A stretch of 64,000 nucleotides of DNA from Vreelandella piezotolerans (lineage in GTDB: Bacteria > Pseudomonadota > Gammaproteobacteria > Pseudomonadales > Halomonadaceae): contig NZ_CP048602.1 in assembly GCF_012427705.1 (NCBI RefSeq), positions 124,001 through 188,000 on the forward strand. Reading direction: 5' to 3'. The notes under the pieces are model-generated. The model searched no databases, was not told where the DNA came from, and worked only from the letters and a program-made list of their open reading frames with translations. This document shows, one piece after another, positions 18,720 through 26,394 of this stretch; position 1 is the stretch's first letter; each line of letters starts with the position of its first letter. Both the position numbers and the translations under genes were made by a program.

Positions 18720-20797
18720 AAGGCTTAAGCCAGTTGATCAATCAGCGACCCTGGATGAACGACGTGAGCATGAAGCTGCTTGCGGGCCCGCTGCTGATTT
18801 TAATGATTCTGGGCATGATGATTCTGCCCCTCCCGCCGTTCGCGCTGGATCTGCTGTTCACGTTCAACATTGCGTTGTCCATCATGGTGTTGCTGGTCAG
18901 CATGTTTGCCGAAAAGCCGCTGGACTTCGCCGCTTTTCCGGCCGTCCTGCTGTTCACGACGCTGCTTCGCCTCTCGCTCAACGTGGCCTCCACCCGCGTG
19001 GTATTGATGGAAGGCCACGAAGGCGGTGATGCGGCGGGCAAGGTCATTGAGGCGTTCGGCACCTTCCTCGTCGGCGGTAATTTTGCAGTGGGGCTAGTCG
19101 TCTTCCTCATCTTGGTCATCATCAACTTCATGGTCATCACCAAAGGTGCGGGGCGTATCGCCGAAGTGGGCGCTCGCTTCGTGCTCGACGCCATGCCTGG
19201 CAAGCAGATGGCCATCGACGCCGACTTGAATGCTGGGTTAATTGGCGAAGATGAAGCGAAAAAGCGTCGCGCCGAGGTAGCCCAGGAAGCCGACTTCTAC
19301 GGCTCCATGGACGGTGCCAGTAAATTCGTTCGTGGTGACGCGGTGGCGGGTCTGGTCATTATGGTGGTCAACATTATTGGTGGCCTGCTGATTGGCATGA
19401 TGCAGCACGATCTGGGCTTTGCCGATGCCGCGCGTACCTATACGCTGCTGACGATTGGCGATGGCTTGGTGGCTCAGATCCCGGCCCTGGTCATCTCGAC
19501 GGCTGCAGGCGTCACCGTGTCTCGGGTAAATACCGAGCAGGACGTTGGTCAGCAGATGATCAGCCAGCTGTTCGTCAATCCTCAGGTCATGATTCTAGCG
19601 GCGATGGTCATGGGGTTGCTCGGCCTGGTGCCCGGCATGCCCAATTTCGTATTCTTGGTCTTCACCGCGCTGCTGGGCGGCTTGGCGTGGTATCTGATGC
19701 GTCGCAAAGAGCAGACCTTGGTCAAAGAGGAGATCGCCACGGCGCCACCGCCTCTTCAAGAGACGCCAGAAGCCAGTTGGGAAGACGTACAGCTGGTGGA
19801 CACGCTGGGTCTGGAAGTGGGCCACCGTTTGATCCCGCTGGTAGATTCGCGGCAAAAAGGGGAGTTGCTGGGGCGCATTAAAAGCGTCCGAAAGAAATTC
19901 GCCCAGGAGGTGGGCTTTTTGCCCCCGGTGGTACACATTCGCGATAACTTAGAACTGCCGCCCAATACCTACGTGCTTTCCATGAAAGGCGCCGAAATCG
20001 GCCGTGCCGACGCGCAGCCCGGCAAATGGCTGGCCATCGACCCCGGCCAAGTGTCCGGTGAGCTACAAGGCACGCCAACGCAAGACCCAGCCTTTGGACT
20101 GCCTGCGGTATGGATCGATGGCAACCAGCGTGAGCACGCTCAGGTCTACGGCTATACGGTCGTGGATGCCAGCACGGTGATCGCCACCCATCTGAACCAT
20201 CTGCTGCACCGTCACTCTCCCGAGATGCTGGGGCGGCAAGAAGTGCAAAAGCTGCTGGACAAACTGGGCGAAGACCAAAAATCGCTGGTCGAAGAGGTGG
20301 TGCCCAAAGCGATCTCTCTGACCGTGTTGCAGCGAATTTTGCAGAACCTGCTGGATGAAGACGTCTCGATTCGCGATATGCGCACGGTGTTGGACACCTT
20401 GGCCGAGTATGCGGGACAACAGAAAGACCCCAATGAGCTGACCGCTCTGGTGCGTATCGCGCTGGGTCGCGCGATTACACAACAGTGGTTTGCTGGCCAG
20501 GAGACCCTGCACGTCATGGGACTGGACGCGCAGCTCGAACAAGTATTGATGCAGGCCATGAACGGTAACGGGGCCATGGAGCCGGGGCTGGCGGATACGT
20601 TGATGCATCAGGCACAGCAGGCGCTCGAGAAGCACGAAGGCAGTGGTGAAGCGCCCGTGCTGGTCGTTCAACACTCGTTGCGCGCGGTGCTATCGCGCTT
20701 CCTACGCCGCCGGATGCGCCACTTGGTGGTGATGTCCCAGGCAGAAATTCCCGACGACCGCACCCTGCGCGTGACCACCCTGGTCGGTGGCCGCTAA
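18716..20797 (+). CDS. flhA: FlhA, flagellar export gate protein
   Basis: FlhA is the large nonameric export-gate protein that couples proton flow to export. 693 residues, as usual: eight membrane helices in the first about 320 residues with the FHIPEP-family signature around LLRLSLNVASTRVVL (about 80-94), then a linker and the cytoplasmic ring domain (about 350-693) that docks chaperone-substrate complexes. The ATGA overlap with flhB indicates co-translation. flhF begins 18 bases downstream. Confidence 0.97.
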   Translation: MKGLSQLINQRPWMNDVSMKLLAGPLLILMILGMMILPLPPFALDLLFTFNIALSIMVLLVSMFAEKPLDFAAFPAVLLFTTLLRLSLNVASTRVVLMEGHEGGDAAGKVIEAFGTFLVGGNFAVGLVVFLILVIINFMVITKGAGRIAEVGARFVLDAMPGKQMAIDADLNAGLIGEDEAKKRRAEVAQEADFYGSMDGASKFVRGDAVAGLVIMVVNIIGGLLIGMMQHDLGFADAARTYTLLTIGDGLVAQIPALVISTAAGVTVSRVNTEQDVGQQMISQLFVNPQVMILAAMVMGLLGLVPGMPNFVFLVFTALLGGLAWYLMRRKEQTLVKEEIATAPPPLQETPEASWEDVQLVDTLGLEVGHRLIPLVDSRQKGELLGRIKSVRKKFAQEVGFLPPVVHIRDNLELPPNTYVLSMKGAEIGRADAQPGKWLAIDPGQVSGELQGTPTQDPAFGLPAVWIDGNQREHAQVYGYTVVDASTVIATHLNHLLHRHSPEMLGRQEVQKLLDKLGEDQKSLVEEVVPKAISLTVLQRILQNLLDEDVSIRDMRTVLDTLAEYAGQQKDPNELTALVRIALGRAITQQWFAGQETLHVMGLDAQLEQVLMQAMNGNGAMEPGLADTLMHQAQQALEKHEGSGEAPVLVVQHSLRAVLSRFLRRRMRHLVVMSQAEIPDDRTLRVTTLVGGR

Positions 20798-20815
20798 ATT
20801 GGTAACAGGTGAACC

Positions 20816-23011
20816 ATGAGCGTGAGACGTTTTGTCGGAGCCAATAGTCGCGATGTCATGCGCCAAGTGCGCGAAATACTGGGTGACGATGCCTTGATCG
20901 TTGCTAATCGCCGCACCGAAGGCGGCGTTGAAATTCTGGCCATGGCCGACGACGCGGTCGACCAGTTCGATCCGTCACCCGCAGAGCCTTCAGAAGTATC
21001 GCGAGACGCCCCGGCGCCCGCTGCGGCTTTCTCACTGCCGACACAGCCAGATCCGCTGGAGGCAATGAGCGAGCGCCTGCTCCGAGAAATGCAGGACATG
21101 CGCGAGCTGCTCTCTCGCCGTCAGCCGATGGTGGAGTCGCCGCGCGGCACTCAAACGACGTATGAATATCTGCTAGCCATGCTGGTGCGGGTGGGCTTTA
21201 GCGCCGAACTCAGCCATGAGGTGCTCGAAGCGCTGCCCGAGGAGTTATTGACCCAGGAAGGCGGCCATGACGCTGCCAGCGCTTGGCTGCGCGAACAGCT
21301 CATAGCGCGGCTGAAGGTGCTGGCGCACGAAGATCGCTTTTTCGATCAAACCGGCATCGTGGCGCTGGTAGGGCCTACTGGGGTCGGTAAAACCACGACC
21401 ACGGCCAAACTGGCGGCGCGTTTCGTCATGCGCCATGGCACTCGTCCGGTGGCGCTCGTGACCACTGATAGCTTCCGCATCGGTGCCCACGAGCAGCTAC
21501 GCATCTACGCCCGACTGTTGGATACGCCGATGTACGCGCTCGACGCAGAACAGCCTATCGACGAGCTGGTCGGCCGACTGCAAGGCAAGCAATGGGTCAT
21601 CATCGATACCGTTGGGATGAGCCAACGAGATCAGCGCGTGATCGAGCAGATTGCGCACTTGCAGGGCGGACAGTCGACAGTACGACTGGTGCTATTGCTC
21701 AATGCGGCCAGCCAGCCAGAGACCCTGGAAGAGGTGGTGTTGCGCTACCGTCAGGCAGCGCGGGCCGCAGGGGCCGAGCTCGACGACTGCATCATCACCA
21801 AGCAGGACGAGGCCGGGCGACTGGCGCCCGTTCTGGATATCGTAATGCGCCACGGCATGCGCGTACTGTTTGGATCACACGGCCAGCAGGTGCCGGAAGA
21901 CATGGCCGTGGCCACGCCCTCTGGCCTGATCGACCAAGCGCTCTCGGCCAGTTCGAGTACTTCGATGGATCAATGCGGCCCGGCCAGCGCGCCGAGCCTG
22001 CCGCGCTGGTCGCGAGATGTGCTAGGCCAGGGGCGCCGGCTGACGTCGGTACTGACTCGGCTGCGCCAACGGGTCGCCGATTTTCACCGTTTGGAGGCCG
22101 CCTGGGACATCGCTGCGCTGCCCAGCGTGGTGCAGGATCAGCGTTTAGACACGCTGCTGGCTGGCGCGGAAGCGACCCACGATGCCATGGGCGTCGTGTG
22201 GTCGCCCAGGCGCAACGAGCGCAACTGTGACTGGTCGATGCCGGACGTGGCGCTCGACGATCAAGGGGCATGGTTGGCACTGACGCGTTTGCAGCATCGC
22301 CAACCTGCTGGGTGGCAACCACGATTGGCGGGCTGCGCGGCAGACATCGCCGTTCATCTGCTGCCTACCCTGCCGGAGTCCGACGCGCTGGCATGGCTTA
22401 ACGACCAGCGCTTGACCTGGGTCAGCGCCGTCAACGCCAGTCAGCGTGTACACTGCCAGGGCGAGCGTCCTACCCTGCGCACGCTGTTTCAAGAGAGTAC
22501 GCTCACCCATCGTGTTGCCATTCGTTTTCGTGGTCAACGCATGCAGCTATCGACAGCCTACGTGGAGGCCCACGATGCCACCGGCAACGCGGTGCTGGCT
22601 TGGGTGGGCGACGTGTGCGATCCAGAAAGCAGCAAGCGTGTCGTGCGCCGCTACTGGCTAACTCCCGCGCGTCTAGGCAGCGACGTTGTATCGCTGCTGT
22701 TCATTCAGTTACAGAGTGATGGGCTATCCGCGTTGACCAAGCGTGCCTGGCAGCAGCTAAAAGAGGCGGATGGCGGCGAGGTGAGCAGCGAGCTACGCCT
22801 GCTCATGGCCAGCGGCGCCGCCGCTGTAGCCAGTCACTTGGATCTGGCCGATGACGACGCGGTGCAAGCGTTGCGAGCCGACCTGTTGCGCCTGCTGGGC
22901 AGTCAGCGTAAACGCCGCGATACGGCGCTACTCGACGCCTTGGTGCACGTGTTGATGGCACGCGATGCCATTCGCCAGCTCGGTAGCGTCAGTCGCGAGG
23001 ACCTGATATGA
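20816..23011 (+). CDS. flhF: FlhF, SRP-type GTPase with a long C-terminal extension
   Basis: FlhF is a membrane-associated SRP-family GTPase that sets flagellar position and number in polar flagellates. The N-terminal basic domain (VRRFVGANSRDVMRQVREILGDDALIVANRR) and the GTPase are clear: P-loop GPTGVGKTTT (about residues 184-193), DTVG (about 264) and TKQDE. Family members are usually about 370-500 residues; this one has 731. The extra 350 or so residues (from about 380) match no domain I recognise, keep the same frame and end four bases inside the next gene. A fusion or lineage-specific domain is likely rather than an annotation error, because the GTPase part is complete before it. Confidence 0.9.
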   Translation: MSVRRFVGANSRDVMRQVREILGDDALIVANRRTEGGVEILAMADDAVDQFDPSPAEPSEVSRDAPAPAAAFSLPTQPDPLEAMSERLLREMQDMRELLSRRQPMVESPRGTQTTYEYLLAMLVRVGFSAELSHEVLEALPEELLTQEGGHDAASAWLREQLIARLKVLAHEDRFFDQTGIVALVGPTGVGKTTTTAKLAARFVMRHGTRPVALVTTDSFRIGAHEQLRIYARLLDTPMYALDAEQPIDELVGRLQGKQWVIIDTVGMSQRDQRVIEQIAHLQGGQSTVRLVLLLNAASQPETLEEVVLRYRQAARAAGAELDDCIITKQDEAGRLAPVLDIVMRHGMRVLFGSHGQQVPEDMAVATPSGLIDQALSASSSTSMDQCGPASAPSLPRWSRDVLGQGRRLTSVLTRLRQRVADFHRLEAAWDIAALPSVVQDQRLDTLLAGAEATHDAMGVVWSPRRNERNCDWSMPDVALDDQGAWLALTRLQHRQPAGWQPRLAGCAADIAVHLLPTLPESDALAWLNDQRLTWVSAVNASQRVHCQGERPTLRTLFQESTLTHRVAIRFRGQRMQLSTAYVEAHDATGNAVLAWVGDVCDPESSKRVVRRYWLTPARLGSDVVSLLFIQLQSDGLSALTKRAWQQLKEADGGEVSSELRLLMASGAAAVASHLDLADDDAVQALRADLLRLLGSQRKRRDTALLDALVHVLMARDAIRQLGSVSREDLI

Positions 23012-23604
23012 GCGGCCAGGATCAAGCGGCGGGCCTGCGCAAATGGGCCGATCTACAGCGTCAGCAGCGAGCCGCACAGGACGAACCACAAGATACCCAT
23101 GCGTCCGCCGCTCCTGCCTCGCCGGTCAGTACTGAAGAGGCGGCGGTGCATACCCAAGACGCTCTGGCGCCCACTGTCGCTGCCGCCACTGAACCGGCGA
23201 CGGTGACGCCACCGCGCCCTCAAAAGCCGCTGGTGGTGATAGGGCTACCGCATACTGGCGCCGCACAAGTCGATAAAGTGCGTGGACGTTTGGGGCAGTG
23301 GTCGGCGTTGGGGCGTCAGTGGGCGGGCGACCCGCAGGATTGGCAGATTCAGGTCGTCATGGCCGATACGCCGTCGCTGGCCATGCTGGCGAAGGAGCAT
23401 GCACGATGGGCGCTATGGGTCACTAGCGATGCCGATGGCTTTGCCAGCATGTACCGTGTGCTTCGAAAAGTGCGAGAGCATGGCGGTCCGCGACGCCTGC
23501 TGGCACTCCATGAACCGCACCTGCCGCGTCAGGGGCTGCTGGAGAACTTGCGTGACGCCGCCGCTTACTATTTGGATATCGAGCTTTTGTTGCTTGCACG
23601 TTGA
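23008..23604 (+). CDS. Uncharacterised protein in the flhG/fleN position, possibly a degenerate FlhG
   Basis: A 198-residue protein starting with an ATGA overlap of flhF. Residues 1-70 are Ala/Thr/Pro-rich and probably disordered. Residues about 75-198 recall the MinD/FlhG fold: LVVIGLPHTG could be the first strand and loop, VVMADTPSLAML resembles the FlhG strand ending in DT, and ALWVTSDADGFASMYRVLRKV resembles the FlhG segment VVTxPEPTSxxDAYxLIK. The deviant Walker A lysines (GKGGVGKT) are absent, so ATP binding is unlikely. flhG normally follows flhF. Relationship to FlhG is inference; it may be an unrelated protein. Confidence 0.55.
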   Translation: MSGQDQAAGLRKWADLQRQQRAAQDEPQDTHASAAPASPVSTEEAAVHTQDALAPTVAAATEPATVTPPRPQKPLVVIGLPHTGAAQVDKVRGRLGQWSALGRQWAGDPQDWQIQVVMADTPSLAMLAKEHARWALWVTSDADGFASMYRVLRKVREHGGPRRLLALHEPHLPRQGLLENLRDAAAYYLDIELLLLAR

Positions 23605-23659
23605 GACAGATGATCGGCTTGCTGTCGTTAGCGACCTACGCCGAATAGAGGGCCCGCGT

Positions 23660-24112
23660 ATGAGGCTATTTGCCCGACAGACGTTGATAAAAGCCGTAAA
23701 GTTGTTAACAGTGAAAAGGGTGAGCCCCCGCGCAGCGATGCTGGCAACCATCATGTGGGTCGTTAGCGCCGAGGCGGCAACGGGTAGCTGGAGCCGAGAC
23801 GTGCCTGGCGTGTTGGTCGCCATGAGCGACCGCACCAGTCAGAGCCAGGCCATTTCGCCACCAGCAGGCATCCCGCTGGGAGGAGCGACGCTAACGCGCG
23901 TGCAGTGGCGGTTCGACACCCCACCGAGTCACCCCGTCAACGCTTGGTTGTGTCACCCTGAGCGCTGCGTGGCACTGTCGGGCATGCGCGGCAGTACCAC
24001 TGCGCTGGAAGGCATGTTGGCAAATGCGCCGCTGCACTTTCGGTTTGCACTGTCGCCGGGCCAGCGGCCAGTGAGGGTGCAGGGGCTACAGGTGATAGTG
24101 AATTATCGGTAA
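23660..24112 (+). CDS. flhE: FlhE-like periplasmic flagellar protein
   Basis: FlhE is a small periplasmic protein encoded after flhBA in enterics and affects proton leakage through the export gate. The mature part shows the family pattern: GSWSRDVPGVLV near the start, LTRVQWRF, WLCHPERCVALSGMRGSTTAL with two cysteines probably forming a disulfide, and the typical C-terminal VIVNYR. A signal peptide (MLATIMWVVSAEA) precedes ATGSW. ATG 23660 has AGAGG eight bases upstream but gives a long N-terminus; GTG 23711 or ATG 23738 would give shorter signal peptides. Its place between the flhG-like gene and fliA is unusual. Confidence 0.8.
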   Translation: MRLFARQTLIKAVKLLTVKRVSPRAAMLATIMWVVSAEAATGSWSRDVPGVLVAMSDRTSQSQAISPPAGIPLGGATLTRVQWRFDTPPSHPVNAWLCHPERCVALSGMRGSTTALEGMLANAPLHFRFALSPGQRPVRVQGLQVIVNYR

Positions 24113-24138
24113 AGGCCGTTCAGCCGCGAGGCACGAGG

Positions 24139-24846
24139 ATGTATACAGCACAAGGCAGGATCAAACAAAGTGAGCTGTTGACCCAATACATGCCACTGGT
24201 GCGACGTCAGGCCTTAACGCTGCAGGTAAGATTGCCCGCAAGTATTGAGCTAGATGATCTGATCCAGGCAGGCATGGTGGGGCTATTAGAGGCGCTGGGA
24301 CGCTTCGATGCTGCCCAGGGTGCCACGTTCGCGACGTTCGCCAGCCAGCGGATTCGCGGTGCCATGATGGACGAGCTGCGCACTCGCGACTGGCTGCCGC
24401 GCAGCGTACGTCGTTCGGCGCGGGCAGTGGACGATGCGGTACGCCGCTTGGAGCAGCAATTGGGCCGCCCCCCTGAAGAGGGTGAAATTGCCCGCGAGCT
24501 GGAGATGCCCCTGAGCGAGTACCAGCAGCTGTTGAATGACACCAACAGTGGTCAACTGCTGCCGTTCGAAGAGCTGGTCGCCGATGGCGGTGAGCCGGCG
24601 GGTGACGATGCCCAGCATCGGCCGTTTGACCAATTGCTTGATGAGCAGCAGCGACACACCTTGATCGAGGCCATCGAGGCATTACCCGAGCGTGAAAAGC
24701 TGCTGATGGCGCTCTATTACCAAGAAGAGATGAACCTTAAAGAGGTCGGCGCGGTGCTGGGCGTCACCGAATCGCGGGTCTCCCAGCTACACAGTCAGGC
24801 GGTGAGCCGTCTGCGCGCGCGTTTACGCGATCACGATGAATCCTAA
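24139..24846 (+). CDS. fliA: FliA, sigma-28 factor for late flagellar genes
   Basis: FliA directs RNA polymerase to class 3 flagellar and chemotaxis promoters, including the one seen at 690-716. The 235-residue protein has region 2 (LIQAGMVGLLEALGRFD and FATFASQRIRGAMMDELRTRDWLPRSVR), region 3 and region 4 with a helix-turn-helix (MNLKEVGAVLGVTESRVSQLHSQAV). This is the standard length for FliA. The ribosome site is GCACGAGG. The matching anti-sigma factor FlgM is not in the window. Confidence 0.96.
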   Translation: MYTAQGRIKQSELLTQYMPLVRRQALTLQVRLPASIELDDLIQAGMVGLLEALGRFDAAQGATFATFASQRIRGAMMDELRTRDWLPRSVRRSARAVDDAVRRLEQQLGRPPEEGEIARELEMPLSEYQQLLNDTNSGQLLPFEELVADGGEPAGDDAQHRPFDQLLDEQQRHTLIEAIEALPEREKLLMALYYQEEMNLKEVGAVLGVTESRVSQLHSQAVSRLRARLRDHDES

Positions 24847-24879
24847 TACCCACTCACCCTACTCGGCGAGGAGCCGTTG

Positions 24880-25695
24880 ATGAACCCATCTACGTTGATC
24901 GGTATCTTTGCCAGCATGTTGCTGCTGGTAAGCGTGCTGTTCTTTACTGCAGAGTCGCCCGAAAGTTTTATCAATGTGCCGGGACTGGCCATCGTCATCA
25001 CCGGTACGCTGGCGGCGACCTTCATCAGCTATCCGTTGAAAGAAGTGCTGCGAGTGGTGCGTTTGGTGGGCTTGGTGTTCCGCCGTGAGAATACCTATGT
25101 GCGGGACGACATCAACGAGCTGGTGTCCATGTCGCGGCTCTGGTTCAAAGGTGACGTGCGGGCCGTCGAACGGGAGCTCGAGCACACCCGCAACCCGTTT
25201 CTACGAACCGGTATTCAACTTGTGATCGCCAATACCAAAGAGGATGAGATTTTCGACATGCTGCGCTGGCGTATCGCCCGCTTGAAAGCCCGCGAACACG
25301 CCGAAGCGCAAATTTTTCGCACCATGGCGACCTACGCGCCCGCTTTCGGCATGATCGGCACGTTAGTGGGGCTGGTCAACATGCTCGAAGTCATGGATGC
25401 CGGAGACCTTCAGGTCATCGGCCCCCGCATGGCGGTAGCACTGCTGACCACCTTCTACGGTATCTTGCTGGCCAACCTCGTGTTCAAGCCCATCGCCGTC
25501 AAGCTGGAGCGGCGCACCGAGGAGCGGTTGATTACCATGAACATGGTGCTCGAAGGGATTTCATTGATCACCAAGCGCCGCTTGCCATCGTTCATTGAAG
25601 AGACGCTCAACTCCTTCGTAGCGAACTACCATGATGAGATCCGGGACGCCAACGTCAAACCCCGCCCCGACGTTGGCTCCGCATTGAAAGGGTAG
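24880..25695 (+). CDS. motC: Second stator subunit, MotC/PomA-like
   Basis: A MotA/PomA-family membrane protein of 271 residues (PomA is about 253, MotA about 295), with helices at about 4-24, 30-52, 150-175 and 182-205. The motif ATYAPAFGMIGTLVGLVNML is shared with PomA and Pseudomonas MotC. The ATG start is six bases after CGAGGAG. It sits between fliA and motD, close to the Pseudomonas arrangement of fliA and motCD. Together with motAB at 4320-6166 the locus therefore encodes two stator sets. PomA-like sequence raises the possibility of sodium drive. Confidence 0.9.
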   Translation: MNPSTLIGIFASMLLLVSVLFFTAESPESFINVPGLAIVITGTLAATFISYPLKEVLRVVRLVGLVFRRENTYVRDDINELVSMSRLWFKGDVRAVERELEHTRNPFLRTGIQLVIANTKEDEIFDMLRWRIARLKAREHAEAQIFRTMATYAPAFGMIGTLVGLVNMLEVMDAGDLQVIGPRMAVALLTTFYGILLANLVFKPIAVKLERRTEERLITMNMVLEGISLITKRRLPSFIEETLNSFVANYHDEIRDANVKPRPDVGSALKG

Positions 25696-25699
25696 CGCC

Positions 25700-26371
25700 A
25701 TGCTTGACCGCGACTCACGGCATGCCCTGGAGCTGCCCGCTGCAGTGGGTGAGAGTGACGAGAGCTGGCTAACCAGCTACTTGGACGTACTCACACTGCT
25801 CATCACGCTGTTCGTTCTGCTGCTAGCCTTGGCGCCGCCGAGCGGCGGCGAAGGGCAGAGCCGCGAGGCCCTGAGCGTCGCCAGCGCCGTGACCTCACTG
25901 CCGCTCGCTAGCTTGGCCACGGGTATTCAGCCACGCCATGAAGGGTTGCAACCTCATATGGCGGGACTCGACATTCCTGGTGTAAGCGTCTCGCAAGGTC
26001 AAGAGGGCGTGACGCTGCGCATCGACGACAGCCTTTTGTTTCCCAGCGGCAACGATGTGCTAACGCCCCAAGGGCAAGATGTGTTAGAACGACTCTCTTC
26101 CGTGCTGGCGACTTTCGATGGGCAAATCTCCGTTGAAGGTCATACCGATAACGTGCCTATCTCGACGCCGAGGTTTCCATCGAACTGGGAGCTCTCAGTA
26201 GGCCGTGCCATTGCGGTCGTGCGCCAATTAGAGCGGCAAGGCATTGCCATTTCACGTATGCGGGCGGTCGGTTATGCCGACACCCAACCCATGGAAAGTA
26301 ACGCTACCTCGGAAGGGCGAGCAGCCAACCGGCGCGTTGAACTGCTGCTAAGGCAGCAGGTCGAGGGGTAA
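25700..26371 (+). CDS. motD: Second stator subunit, MotD/MotB-like
   Basis: 223 residues, shorter than MotB. A single membrane helix (about 24-46) carries Asp29 (YLDVLTLLITLFVLLLAL), the predicted ion-binding residue. The OmpA-like domain (about 110-218) has VEGHTDNVPI and the anchor NRRVELLL. The gene starts 4 bases after motC stops. The plug region after the membrane helix is short and rich in Ser and Ala. It functions with MotC as the second torque generator. Confidence 0.9.
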   Translation: MLDRDSRHALELPAAVGESDESWLTSYLDVLTLLITLFVLLLALAPPSGGEGQSREALSVASAVTSLPLASLATGIQPRHEGLQPHMAGLDIPGVSVSQGQEGVTLRIDDSLLFPSGNDVLTPQGQDVLERLSSVLATFDGQISVEGHTDNVPISTPRFPSNWELSVGRAIAVVRQLERQGIAISRMRAVGYADTQPMESNATSEGRAANRRVELLLRQQVEG

Positions 26372-26394
26372 AGCACTATCTCGAGGCTATCTGC

